Shown: positions 1 through 13,344 of the stretch, in pieces | Layout: each line of letters begins with the position of its first letter | How positions within the stretch are numbered: the first letter of the stretch is position 1 | NCBI GenBank assembly: GCA_947034885.2 | Contig: OX344758.2 | Location: 1,180,501 to 1,244,500, forward strand | Direction: 5' to 3' | Length of the DNA stretch: 64,000 nucleotides | Source of the DNA: Thuidium tamariscinum | Lineage: Eukaryota > Streptophyta > Bryopsida > Hypnales > Thuidiaceae | Made by a program: the position numbers and the translations under genes | The notes under the pieces: generated by a model | The model's input: the letters and a program-made list of their open reading frames with translations, nothing else | Database searches by the model: none | What the model was told of the DNA's origin: nothing

Positions 1-2134
1 CTGTCAAAGTCTCTGAAACCTTTGTCTATTTTGAGCGAAATTGTATAAAGAGGTGAATTTTGCTGGTAATTTTCACTTTTGTTTGCTCTTCTACATCTCC
101 CAGCGTCTTGCACTGTATGATAAATTGTAGATCTCTCTTGCATTCACAGACATTCAATGTATAAGGAAGAGAACTTTGTCTATGACAAGCGAAATGCCAT
201 CCAGCCCATCACATTTTGCCTGAACCCCTAAATGCCCAAGGTACCAAAATATGGTGTTTGCAAATCTCCGAAGTTAAATAAAACCTAACCAGATTGCTAT
301 TTAGTAGATTACATGTTTGGAAACTTTTTATTAAGTCAAGTTTAAGCATCAAAAATTGCATTTTGAAAGTAATTGATTATAATTTTTCAATTAAAATTGT
401 GTGTACGGGGTGCATTGCAATCTTGACCTTTTATTGTTGATACCTCTTAAAAAACACATCTGAAATTTATTTTAAGAAAATTATGGTGTAGATTTAGAGA
501 AGTTAAGGTAGATCAGCCTATTATCACCTTAATTTGCAAATTATCTTGGAGCCAATTCCAGGAGGGATATATATTATTCATAACTATGCACATGCTCTGT
601 TATTTTGAAGTGTGTAGTCCTAAATCACAAAAGTACATATTTTTCATATTTTGCTGTGTTATTTTGAAGTGAATTGCAAATGTGTTATTTTGTTGTGTTA
701 CTTTGAAGTGAATCACAAAAGTGCTCGTGACTAGGGTCATAAACGCCCTACTAACAACCATAACCACTTTCTTATGTTTCTATAAGCATTTAGGTATTCA
801 TCAATCATCTATAGCTATGTTACCCTAAATGACACAAATGCATTGATTTTGTCAAATTTTAAAATATAATTGGCTTATTTTTAGACAAATTTGGATAGTA
901 GAATAGGTGGAAATGGGACCAAATATAGGATAATGAAATTAGGCTAGTCTACCATATCAATTGATTGGGGTTATGCAATTGAGGCCCTTTATAAGACTAG
1001 TCAACTTTATGAATTGATTGAAATTAGGCTGGTCTACTATATCAATTGATTGGGATTATACAATTGAGGTCCTTTATTAGACTAGTCAACTTTTTGATTG
1101 GAATTAGTCTGGTCTACCATATCAATTGATTGGGGTTATGGAATTGAAGCCCTTGAATTTGGCAACCAACTCTTTAGATTTGACATGCAAAAAGTGCATT
1201 GAAAAACTACAAGTCATTTTGGTAGTTTGAACACTCAATATTATAATCTTTCAATCCATAAGTGATATTTTCATATTTTCTTTTCCTAAGTGATCTTTAG
1301 CATCTCTAATTTAAATTTGTTTAGTCACATTTCAAAAAAAATTAATAAAGCTCATCAAAATATTGACTTTTTGTTGAATATAGAACAAATTCCTAAAAGC
1401 TTAGAAAAGGCCTTAGGCATTCTGGGGTTAATAATAGGCAATATTTGGTTTGTCTCACAATTGGTACCAATGTCTTACCACAGTTGAACAAAATGTATGA
1501 TAGAAACACTCAAAACCGTCCCAGTAAAGAATTCAGCATAGTTGGAGGCAACTTTTGTTAAAATAATATTTTTTTAGTATTAGCTAGTAAAAATCATGAA
1601 TATTCAATTTTATTTATTTATTTATTTGAATCCCATAAGTAATTTCTATGATTTTTCAAAGTGTTGACTCCTTAGACCATTGAAACTATTCAATAGATGC
1701 CCCCAAATCTGAACACTACTAGAATCAATTGTTAGCCAATCACATTTTGGTATGTGTCCTTCATATGTGTCAGGGAATTAGAGTCAAGAATTTGGCAAAC
1801 ACATTAACAGCAATCTAAGGATGGTTTTGGATGAGTCTAAGGTCCACTGCAAGGTACAAGGACGGTTTTGGGTGTTTCTCCCATAGGCACCTAACACTAT
1901 CAGTGCAATCCAGAATTTTTATCCCACGAAACTCCCTGTCACATAAAAATATTCTCAGGATATACATACTCTAGAAATCAATACTTTTTTGAATGTACTC
2001 TTGAAACTTCTAAGAGAATTCTGCAAATTTCCATTGCTTGCGTACAATTAAAAATATCGTTCACTGATGTAACCACAAAGTGAACGTCGAACTATGACAT
2101 GAAGTAACGTGAACCAGCTCTTTTGCGCGTACTC
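1..2134. other. AT-rich intergenic DNA, no gene seen
   Basis: No coding region is supported here. The stretch is AT-rich and lies beyond the 3' end of the BK-type channel gene. It holds a three-unit tandem repeat at 936-1157, short direct repeats of a TGTTATTTTGAAGTG-like motif at about 598-715, and a (TTTA)n run near 1610. A short imperfect palindrome at about 2059-2085 probably lies in the channel's 3' untranslated region. Confidence 0.6.
936..1157. repeat. Tandem repeat, about 80-85 bp x 3
   Basis: Three head-to-tail units begin near 936, 1021 and 1101. Each contains a TAGTCTACCATATCAATTGA-like core followed by TTGAGGCCCTTTAT-like sequence. The third unit is slightly shortened. No coding potential is seen. 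Confidence 0.8.
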
Positions 2135-5100
2135 CTAATGCAAAATGTACACAAGGTCGGAATGGAAAAGGGGGATGTCAGGTTGAGGATTGGTGTACAC
2201 AAACGAAATAAGAGAACCGTTCGTGCCTCTGTCTCTGTACAGTCCCAATGCAATGGTGCCTTCTTCCCGAAGTAAGCCGACGAACAGCTCAATAAACGTC
2301 TGGCCAACATATCGCTTTGGCACAGGGATTTGGTCTAGTTTCCGTATGTCCTTGTGCTTGCTGGTGTTGCTAGTGTCCTCACCCATTTCTGCTGAGACGC
2401 TTCCAGAAATTAATTGCTCTACTATTGCCACTGTGTGACGGTTGTAAAACGTAGAGTACCTGCAGAGGCAAATTAAAAAACAAATCAAATATCATAACTC
2501 GAAAAGAGGAAACTTATCACTATTCAAAAAATGATTTGATTTTTAGCAAAGTGAAATAGGTGCATTCTACATTTCTACAGTGATCTGGAAAGTCATCCCT
2601 CGCCCAATTTTGTGGCTGCAGCGTCCTTTACACGGTTGAGTGCCTAATATTCTAACAGCTTTTCAGCTCAAGTTCGTTATCAATCTAAATCCGTTTGAAG
2701 GACACTGCCTCATCGGGACAGAGGGTCTCAACGCGCTCTCGCATCTATTCGCCACTTCACATGTGAAACAAGACAGATTCTCGGGATACAACTAAGGCAA
2801 GAAAGATCACTTCTGTGGAGCACAACACACATGGCATGATTTACAAATAATATTTCTTTTTCTCTATGTTATGAACTTTCTCATTGTCATGTCATCTTTC
2901 GTGTGCCATGTACGATGTCCAAAACATGTCCAAATGACTCTTTCAGTCAATGACACGCATCCACTTCATTGCCTTCCATCTGGTGTAGAAAGCCTCCGAA
3001 CAATAGTTCACTTCAGTTACCGAAAGTTTCAACAAAATCACTTGTAGAAAAAAGGAGAAAATTTGAAATTACGGATTTCAGGAGCATGAAAAATTCTTAC
3101 ATGAGGAAACCAAGTGTGGCAGGGCAGAATCCTTTTCCCTCAATATACGAAGGCGAGAATTGGAATTTGGCTGCTTGATTTCGACGATACATTCCAGGAT
3201 AAAAACACTGTCCATCGAATTGGAGTTTGGGTCGTAGATACTGGATTTCAGCTTCCTGTTGCAGCTCCACTATCACTCGTGATGACTGAACCGAAAGGCG
3301 CTCAACCTGAACACACACAATAGTTCAGGGATCTTGATGAAGGTGTCACTCTTGTAGAATTAAAATTTAAAAAACCCTGCATAAATATTAACCCATTAAG
3401 GAACGTGGTCGATTTTGGAGACGGACAAGATGTTTTCTGGTCCTAGGCTAAACATCGAAAAAAATATCAAACCGTGATGCAGTCTGAAGATCTGACCATG
3501 TGGCATGGAATTGGCATGAATGCTTGGCCCTCCACAATAAATTTTGTGGCAATTGAAGGTTTCCTTGCTGGGAGATTTCCATACTTTCAATCCATATTTC
3601 ATTAGTTTTTCCAACCCCTAAACCGCATGCTAGCATAGATTGTTGAAATTCTTGTCCCAATGCATTTGGTTCCCAATTCCCCACACCTGACTCCCTCTGT
3701 CTGTATCCAAATTCATTCTAAAACTCTGGCTTCTAATGAAAAAGTGTCAATTTTAACCAGAAAGTGGTCGAACGGTCCTAAATGGGTTAAAAAAATGCTA
3801 CGTTGAACAGTCGGTGCAGATATTTTAAGTTCACGTTGATCGAGAGGAAGAGGGTTATAATCGTTGCATTCAATGAGAACTCTCTAATGAGATTTAGAAA
3901 TTAACTTTTTGGCGTTCTTATATAAGAGTACAACTTAGCATTAAGTCCTACAACCGTCTGGAGCTTCCCGGTTCTTGAAGCTTATCCAGACCGTAGAGGT
4001 GGCATCCGATCGAATGGATAGTAGACAACGGACAGAGTTGAAAGAGAGTACTGAGTCGGGGTTAATGGCGATCATACCATTCAAAATTCTAGAGCAGGTT
4101 GACGTATTTCAAGCACGAAAGTCAGTCCAGGAAGCAATAATATTTATGAAAGTAGAACATAACTAGAGTCAGAGATAGATACCGTTGCGGCAATGATGAG
4201 GTTGTTGACGTCAAGGCTGAAGGTTTGAGCTGGATGAAAACGGTCTTGGTCGTTTGCAATTTCTAGAGAAGGCTGCTCTAGTTGCTTTCCTTGACTTAAG
4301 ATCACCACCTTCTCTGCACAATTTCCAACATTCAAAATCAACAGAGTTGACACTAGTCTTTGTGCCAATCACGAATTTCAATTATGGGACTTGGTCAAGC
4401 AGACCATCACTGAAGCATTCGGCCAAGCAGACAATCATACAGGCACCAGCTTGGGATGTGGGTGCCCACCTGCTTGCAATACACCTGCACGTACTAAGTC
4501 AAGCTCATAGATTGGAGATCCCTTCACGAAATAGACGTGCTCAAATAAGCCCACGCATCCCCAGTCGGAGGCCTTGGGGTCATTCGGATGCAATATCACA
4601 ATGGGTGGGTTGGGCACGATAGGTTTCCGCAGTTGCTCGATGAAGTAGAAAAGACTCACGGGCCAGGTTCCCTGAATGCACAGAAGGATATGAGAGTCTT
4701 GGAGCTTGACCATGTGAAGAGTCCGCTCGGCAAGATTTTCAAATATCTTTCGTGCTTGTCGCTCTAAGACGGGTTGCTCCGGCTTCGTACATTTCACAAC
4801 GGGAGGCCAACTCATTGCAATGTCCACTGCTTCCTCCAACGAATTGTCAGAATGACTCCCCCATTTCGATGATGAGTGAGGAGGCGCATTTGCTAAGATA
4901 GGTTCATCAGTTAGAGCTTCGATAGAGTGGATATCCACTGTTGGAATGCACAAGCCATGATTCTTCTTCGCTTGGTGATCCCTTGGGTGCACAAACCTCC
5001 TTGCACATTGAGTCAACTTCGCTCTTGTAGGGGTTGATTCCGCAACGTGAGATGCTGCTTCAACATCTCGTGAGGCACCTCGTCCAGATGCTGATTTCAC

Positions 5101-8100
5101 TCTCTGTAACAGCAGTGCTTCTTCCGATGCTTTACTTGACAATTTAAGACCGCAAAGCTTTGATTGCGTGTGCGGAGAACAAGTCATCTTTTCATCTCCC
5201 ATGTCACTATCAGTAGTAAATTTTCCGAACTTGGAAAGCAGTTCTGCAGTTTCAAGGTTTTTGGCTATAACTAAGCCAACATCTGTTCCTTGAATAAGGC
5301 GGCCTATTGGGCACATTAGGATCTCCCGCGACAGATTCGAATCGCAGTCTACGGTAGCAATGTCGAGACCAAATAGAATGACACCATACCGGCAATAAGC
5401 AAGCTCCACGACCTACATATTCACAGGCACCAATACAGTCCCATTAAAAATGCTTCTGGTACGTCTGATTGGACACTTGCGTATCATTCAGCTGCATCCT
5501 TCAGAACGGCATAGAATGAAAATACATGAGGTTCAGCCTATGAGCACTTACAACATTGACGTTGATCAATAAACAATGTAACAAATTTCGGCATGGCCTA
5601 CGTCTCTTACTTGCTCATATAATAGCCCCTCCCGATGGAAGCAGTCAGGCAGAATTAAGGGGAAGACCTCTTGGCGTAGCCCATAACAATATTGCTCCAT
5701 CCAAGCATTGGGTCTTGCCATAGTAAGTCCAGTCCGGAACAAATTCACCAAGAAGGTAGTCAATCCTTTGATATGGCAGCTGCATATCAATAGATCATGT
5801 TTAGTAGTCGTTGGTGATTAGATCATGACCCGTTTCCGAGAGGTTCTTGGTCAATGCTGTGGAGTTGGAAGCAAAATTGAGATAACGGGTAACCTGTATT
5901 CTTCATCATACTAGTCATTAAATTAGCGACAAATGATAACGACAAATTATGAAGCTCAACACTCACACTGTCACAACCAAAAAGAGCAGCTGCGATTGTG
6001 GATTACAATTTCCAAGCGCAATTACAAATCAAAATCATTTATTCTAATGACACTCTACAATTACTTGGTGACATACATTCAACATAATCTAACATTCAAT
6101 GTATGTACCAACTTAAGTGACGGCTATTCCTGACGATTGCAGAATTATGAGAATTCAACGCAGTCTCATGCTCATTACTCGAATAATGAAGTTCTAGTCA
6201 CAAAAAACATCACTGAGTTCGATGAACTTCGTTGCTTACATCTTGAATGTTGAATCACAATTGTGAACTTTGACCACATCAGATTTCTTACCTTCTAGCC
6301 AGAAGCTTGAAGCGGATTGCATCAGGACAAATAATCTCAATACCCTCTTTCATGTCATCCCAGATCGCGTTTTCCTGCTTCTCAGGCTTCAAAAGTTCCA
6401 CGATTACCCGCACCGTGGGGCCACAATGGCGGTGCACTGACAATGCCCTCACTACTTGGGCTGCATCTTCCGCATCGGGATCCTGCAACAGTTACTCACA
6501 ATGTGGTCAATCTGAATTTGTTGATTGTGTGAGCTGTAATGAGGTTTCCATGGACATTCTTTTGCATTCTTTTTCTGATTACGCAATTGCTTAACAAATG
6601 GGAATCGAAACACCGCAAGAACTCTTGCAAACTGACGAGGCATTAGTCCATGGCGAGTAGACTACAGTGAATCAGAGGAGAGCAGTTGTAGATATCATAC
6701 CAATAGCAAAATCATATAGAAATGCCAAAATAATAGAAATGTTTGAAACGTTCATGCATTGCAAATAAGTAGTTTAATATTGCACCTGCGCTAACTGATT
6801 TCCCAGCAAGTAAAATGCAGATGCAACATTGGCGCTCACACGATTGAGGTCAGAGTTCTTGACAGGGGTGCCCTCGATAAACTCCACCTTCCCTTTGTAG
6901 TACATCAACAAGCTCTTCAGTGCAAACCTGCCCAACAAGAAATTATCTCAAAGCTCATCCTACAAAGAACTATGATCAAGAAGTTCCCGGTCTTTCGAAA
7001 TCAAGTTGCCTCTGTTTACAATTACAGTTTGGAAGACATTGCGCTCATTTAGGTTACCGTACATTAAACACTCCTACCCCACCCACTGGCATTAACTTAC
7101 TGGAAAGGAAGAAGAAACAAACAGAGAGTCGAAGGCTGCTTACGAGGGTTTGAACGGAGCCATTATGACGACTCGAAGAGGAAACGCTCGCATATCTGTG
7201 CACCATCACCAGGAGCACTAAATAAATTGTTACAGTCAGAGCTATGAACCAGATCATCGATCGTTCTATCGTACATTGCCTTATTACAGCATTTGACTCA
7301 CCTTTATTGTGGTTGGGATGATAAAACTCAGCCAAAAAGTCTTGAATGGTTCTGAACGACAAGTCGCCACTTACGATAATGAATCGGGAGCCAACCACTT
7401 TCTTCACAGCAAAACACCCTCCATACGGCCTCCACATACCCCAACCCTCCCTTGGTCACTTGTGAAGGTACCGTAAATGAAGCATGCAGCAAATTTGAGG
7501 AGCTAACTGGCATACTATTTCATTCAATCCCTATTTAAACGCAGAGAAAATGTTCTAATTCAACTACTGTTGAGAAAAATGTTCCAGGGGTGTAAGTCTT
7601 CATTAATCAAGTGAAACCAAATCCCTTTGCACCATGAACCATTTTGCAGAAGACAGAGACTCCAATTTCTTAAATTAAGGGCTTCAGACGATTATGAATC
7701 CAACATTTTGCAAAGATTGTCGAAACTCAGATTAAACATCGATGACCTAAGACCTACAGATGGGTCAATACTAAACACTGACTGGTCACCGCTGGAACTA
7801 GATGAGCCAAAGAACTTGAATCTCGGGTTCAATGCCATCACTATATTTCAGTAATTGTGGAATATGCATACCTGCGAGAAGCAAGCTGCAGGATATCATT
7901 GATCTGAGAAGGAAGGATGACAAGTGCTGAAACAATGGCGCATAGAATCACAACTCGTCCCCAATCTGACTTCAACGTCACATCTCCATATCCAACCGTT
8001 GACACCTGCACAGCACTTAAAAGTTCCGTTACTAAGCGGTGTCCAGATATAGTGCAAACTATATGAAACATATTGTGCTACTGCTGTTGGGATGATTCTT

Positions 8101-11100
8101 AAGCACTAATAAACTCAAATATTCTGAACTCCATCAGATCAAATTTGATTCGGGATAAGATGGTGATGATGATAAAGAAAGTTTAATTTACAATTACCGT
8201 TACAATCATGAAATAAAGAGCCTCGAAAAAGCTCATGCAGCCTTCGGGAGGACAATTGAGTCTTTGCCTGACACTTTCAGGAGTGGCGCGGTACTCTACC
8301 CATTGCAAGAGACCACCAGCAATAAACACTGCCAATCGATACAACATTTAATGCCGAAACAAAACAAAAATACTCTAGAATCGCATTGGTGAAAGCAAGG
8401 GCAGTTAAACCTTCGATCTTCACTGTAGATTTGTGACGTCCTAAGCGGTATAAAAATCCCGGTGAGTGGATAAGCAAGAGAGCGGTAGCGAGTTACAAGA
8501 TATTACCAACGCCAAGGGTATACATGACAAGAATAAATATTTGTTCTTTGATACTGCCTGTGAAACCACCTGCGGACGAAATCACAGGCATGACCCTGAG
8601 TAAATACACACCACCAATCACATATCAAAACCAACTACGTAGTTTTATCTTTCAGAAAATGAAAAAGCACAAGGAAAGCAAATCCCCGAGCAAATCTTAC
8701 CTTAGTGCTCGAAGGAATAGAAGAATCTCAGCTCCACTATACCTCTCCTGGGCACTAAGGTTTCAACAAGATGAAAACAGGATTTAACCGTATCAACAGT
8801 GATCTTGAATATGAAGGCAAAGCATCTGAAACATAATCTAGACTTTGATACGCAGAAATTCAGGAATAAAATATTTGATCCTTTACAAATTACGTAATGA
8901 ACACGGCAATCTAATGAATAAATGTCTTTGCTGCTACCCCAAAGAAAGGATGATCGGTAGAGTGCTGATGAAGTCGACAAGCCCTTTCGTTGAAAATACG
9001 TAATAAAGACGCACGGGAGCACTGCATTTCAAAGATGACGGAATGATCACACAATACAATCATCTAAATTCATGCTACATCAATGATTGTTAACTAGGGT
9101 AATACCCAAGACAGAAGCACGAAGACTTTACAACATCTAGACATGTTACAAACAGGATGAAGCAATTTCTGTTCAGCATTACCCCATTTGATGAACCTCT
9201 TCGCATTCGCTCAAGTGAGGAGCTACAGAGGTATCAAGAGAAGTGTTCTACATACAAGTTATCCACCTACGAAGTCCGCAGCAATACCCTCTGGAAAAAT
9301 TGATAGCCAAGACAAGTTCCCTATAATTCTGGTTGTGAGTGTAATTGGACGAAAAGGCACGATACAGCTTAACCTTGACAATATCGAACCCATAACACTT
9401 TTCGACTTCCAGAGCTGTACCTCATTTGGCATCGGAATGGAGGGAGAGTGTTTGTGTCATCTCATTAAAATTTTCCGAATGTCGTTCGAGAGAATTGCAT
9501 CAGACCACGACTGTGATTCAATGTGTGACTGGTGCCTACGGACTTTACAACGGGTCTGGATTATAATTCACAAGGAATAACTTCCCACCTGTAAATTTTA
9601 ATGAAGTAATCCACCAAAAAGAAGCCACCACAGACCATCTCCACCATCCTAATCCACGGCTTCTCTTGTGAAATTCTATCCACCCTGTACCTGCTCCGCA
9701 AATCCGTGTTCCACACTTATTAATTGAGATATTAAAAACTAACATGTTCTCGTATGTAGTTGTATGTCTAAACCAGAGTTGAGCTCACTGTTGCTGGGTA
9801 AGTAATCACAGGTTGGATTGCATTCAGTCGAGTTGACATCCTTTGAGAATTAAAAATAGGGATTGTAGAACAGCTCATTTCGCCTTTCAAAGCAGTTCAG
9901 GTTGTACGGTTCAAATAAACTGCAGGAAAGTGTATCTTCTGTCGAAAAATCCTAGATCGAAGAATTGTACATCGTCTAGGATTCGTAAGACACTTTCTTG
10001 AGACTTTCCAATACGGATGAAACACAATGATCTCCCCAATTCAGGCAGTCTACATATCCCCAACGAAAAGATGCCTTCCCACTTGGTCAAAATTGGTTAA
10101 GGATCCGTAAACTTACGTCGAGACAATGTACAACGCCACAGAAAGCATGGCCGCCATGAACTCCAACTGCAAATGATTCTCCAGAATTTTTGAATTCTAA
10201 GTATCGTTAGGAAGATGCAATAATACGCACAAGTCATGTTTCAGGATGCGTCCTTCCCAATTATAAATCAGACGAAACGGATATCCATCAAACGAAGATC
10301 AACCGGAATTATGGTCACGTACCCACAGTAAGATGTATTTCAAAGGCCATCCTCGAATAGCTGCACGCACTTTAATGGTGAGAGGCACCTCTCCGTACAA
10401 GTACGAGTCATGGTAGGTTGACAAGACATCCTATATAGTACACGGAGTCATAATTGAAACGGTGTCATACAACACTAGCGAAGCACCTTGAAGTACTACA
10501 AGAACTTCGTAACCAGAGGCAATTGACAGAAGTAGAACGAGGAAAAAAGGGAATAAGAAATTGATATATTCATGATTAAAAAAGATCACCTTTTCCGCAT
10601 TAATGTTCTTCTTCTTGCCTTTACGATACCTCAGCATTAGGAGCAGATTCTGTTCATAAGAACTCTTGAATTTATCCCAACCGGATCGGTCTAGAGTCGT
10701 TTCATCTCTCGGTTTCACAACAGACGCTTTTACTTCAGGACTTTGATTGGAGGCTGTAGCTTCCACTTGAATCGGAGTACATTGATTTCTCGAAAGATTC
10801 AACAAGCTTCACGAGAAGTACAGCCCACGATTGAATTAGTCCCGAATATAGATACACATTGACCTCTTTAATCTGATGCCTAAGAGTAATCATGACACAG
10901 TTTGAAATTTGAATGTGGCAAGTTCCCTACAGTCAATGACAGTGTCGCAAATGTGCAGAACATTCCAGAATGTCATTTTAGAGATTACCTAAAAAGGTCT
11001 GAGTGTATACTTGATGAGGAACCGAGAGGCAATTGAAGTAGCTGAGGCCAAATTCGTACAGAATCTAGCCTCCTAATAATTGTCTAACCTCCTAATAGAT

Positions 11101-11863
11101 ATCATGACATTGTTGCACATGACTTCAGAAACTCATTCAAATCTTGCTAGTGGTGAGGACTAGTTGAATGAATGATTTGATCGGAAAGAATGCGTGTTAC
11201 TTTGGCTACCTGTCATGGAAGTTATTCGTAGGAAAGTCTGACTGTGTCCGCATTTCATAAGGCAATGTCACATTCGAATCCACATAATGTTCATTGTCGC
11301 ATCTATCTCGCCTACAACGTCCCACGAAGCACAATCAATTTATGGGAGTATCCAATGAATGTTGTAACGGCCAAGGACCATTACAGATCTAATAAACATA
11401 GAACCCTTTTTTCCGAACGACAACTTTTACAAATATATTCTGGCCACTAGCAAGATTTGAATGAGTCTCTCACCACTAAACCCTAAACTTTTACAAATAT
11501 ATTCTGGCCGAAATTGTTATTCATAGTTATTAAAGCAAACCCTAGGGCAGACACAACCAGAGGTTTGCTTTAATAACTATGAATAACAATTTCAGCCATG
11601 TAAAGAAAACAAAGAAAATATGTGATGTGCTCACTGCAAAATGCCTGTAGAGAAGTATCTACCGTAAACAAGATCTTCAAGGGCATGTAAAACTATGATG
11701 GAAGCACTGTGAATGCACATGTAGCACAGTAGCAATCGAAATACCTAGCAATATCTGAAGTCCATCAAGCAATGTCTGAAGAGAATGACTTTGAAGCCTA
11801 CCTCAAGTGGCTGCTGAAAGTGTGCAGAGAGAACTTCCTCGAGATTGTCATCGGCGTGTCCAT
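2135..11863 (-). CDS. BK/Slo-type Ca2+-activated potassium channel alpha subunit, 19 exons
   Basis: Predicted 1105-aa membrane K+ channel. Exons: 11802-11863, 10590-10806, 10323-10430, 10117-10166, 9589-9690, 8938-9021, 8701-8754, 8507-8595, 8198-8328, 7872-8005, 7302-7429, 7144-7195, 6786-6927, 6292-6482, 5611-5779, 4470-5412, 4183-4313, 3101-3306, 2135-2459. All phases agree with no stop. Residues about 121-148, 161-182, 194-209, 217-234 (sparse FLRALR voltage sensor), 242-265 and 314-340 are S1-S6. The selectivity filter TVGYGD is at about 302-307. RCK1 follows from about 345 (PYGGCF, then RFIIVSGD). RCK2 starts near 806 (HILLCIQG, then VYFVKGSP, then DVNNLIIAAT). A roughly 180-aa variable linker joins the RCKs. 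No acidic calcium-bowl string is visible in RCK2. The start ATG is in a short first exon; the two most 5' exons are the least certain. Length fits the animal Slo family. Confidence 0.88.
3392..3787. mobile_element. piggyBac-type MITE, 396 bp, in channel intron 17
   Basis: TTAA lies directly outside both ends (3388-3391 and 3788-3791). The ends are imperfect inverted repeats, CCCATTAAGGAACG on the left and CCCATTTAGGACCG as the complement of the right. A TTAA target and termini opening with CCC are the hallmarks of piggyBac-superfamily elements. There is no coding capacity. The ends resemble those of the element at 50574-50833. Confidence 0.7.
11505..11598. repeat. Near-perfect 94-nt hairpin in channel intron 1
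   Basis: TGGC plus one mismatch plus a 32-bp perfect arm beginning GAAATTGTTATTC pairs with the complementary arm across a loop of about 20 nt. The left arm follows two direct copies of an AACTTTTACAAATATATTC motif, near 11423 and 11487. It could be a recent inverted duplication, a MITE tip or a small-RNA hairpin. The near-absence of bulges argues against an old, conserved microRNA. Confidence 0.8.
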
Positions 11864-13344
11864 TCCCAGCCAGCTTTCAATTCGTCGACTTGCATCCAAA
11901 AAAAAATCCACATATACAATGCAAGCACAAGATGATCATAAGGCAGATTTAAGAGACTCAGACTCTTGGACAGTCTTTCGAATATATCTAGTCCGCAACG
12001 GTAATCATTCGTACAATGTAGCAATGGCTTTCAATACAGAACACAATGTCGACGTTTCAACCATCTCATAATGAGAGGACACAGTTGGAGCTAGCTATAC
12101 CTACGATACGAAGGCCTGGATGTGCGACTGAAGAAATTTCGGTACTACACTGTACTTATGACAGAGCGTTTCAGACCTATACAGCTAATTCAGTACCTGG
12201 GTCCCATAATCCTCAAGATTGTAAGTTACACCAGAATGACAAAGTCTAAAGGACAAACGTCACAAAAGCTGTGACTCAGCATGCTCTTGCAAATTTAATA
12301 CAGGATCTCCTAGACAAAAAGTTGAAGTGGACTTCTGAAGAATGCATACTGACACCCCACAAATCGTAGCCACAAATGATAGTCACAGATGATTGCACAT
12401 AGGTGCCGTAGTCTTGATAATTTTCCTCTCTTATAAAATCAGGACAGGACACGGTCTGTGGGCATTAGGATGCAAACATCATAATCAGTCAGAATTAAAA
12501 TTAAAATGATCAATAGTCAATAAAGATGGAACTAAGAAAGTGTTAAGCAATAAAGACAGACCAAAAAAAGAAAGAAACGACTGAGAGGATGTGCAGGTCT
12601 TAATTCAAAGACTTAGTACGAGCTATCCTAAATTCAATTCAAACCAAAATGGGAATTGATTTCCCCCAAGACATCTGCCTAACAATAAATTCACAAAAGG
12701 AATGGAACTATGCAAGGGACATAGTCTACATTCCTAGGGAAGTGACGAGGAAAGCAGTGTCTGATTGATTGCAGTACTGCTCTAGTTCCTCCCCTTCCAC
12801 TTACAGCTAGTGATTTCTAGCGCAGTCTTCGCTAGGACCACCTCTAGGTAGAACCTGAAGTCGTCAGTTTCCTGTTTCAGCACTCACCACTCGCCCGTGC
12901 GTTCTGAAATCCCATATCAGAAGGATGCTAGCAGGGCAATTCAAATAGAATACTAAAGATGGGTTACTTACTACAAAGTACTCAGTAATTGGTATAAGCA
13001 TGGGTGGGGTCCGCACATGGTAGACACGGCGAGTATCCTGTTCCCCTCCATGTCTTAAGCTTCACGCCCTCCTCATGAGATACCTACTCCAAGCACGGTA
13101 GTTGGCACTGGAGTGCTCCCCACCCGGAACAATGACATTCATAAGATGTACTATTAAGCATGATTACATGCCCCGAAACGTACAAGTCCTTCATCATTAC
13201 GTCAAGAATGAGAATCCGGACGTATGTATTTGAATGGCAAATCATACAGAATTACAGAGACACAGTATGGGCAACTGTTGAAAGTTTGACCACAAATGAA
13301 TGAAAATCGATTCAGACAGCTCTGGGTGACTAAGGAGTCAAAGT
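11864..13344. other. Intergenic stretch, no gene seen
   Basis: This lies between the first exon of the channel gene and the 3' end of the methyltransferase gene, both on the minus strand. It should contain the channel promoter and the methyltransferase 3' end. Short plus-strand open frames here overlap the channel's first exon or look random. No RNA gene or transposon end was recognised. Confidence 0.55.

Noticed and set aside
2500-3095. Search for an additional channel exon before the last exon
   Set aside because: The donor at 3100 (phase 2) and the acceptor at 2460 join directly to give a plausible RCK2 sequence (FLMYSTFYNRH), so no exon is missing.
3950-4120. Possible extra channel exon in the intron between exons 17 and 18
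   Set aside because: The frame opens after an acceptor-like CTCTAG, but its product does not resemble any BK region. Exons 17 and 18 already join in phase into the expected protein.
9188-9580. 130-codon plus-strand open frame
   Set aside because: It lies across channel introns, on the opposite strand, with no recognisable domain or codon bias.
9760-9960. Alternative exons for the S1-S2 loop of the channel
   Set aside because: Several short open pieces with acceptors exist, but only 9589-9690 gives both the right phase and a continuous S2 segment.
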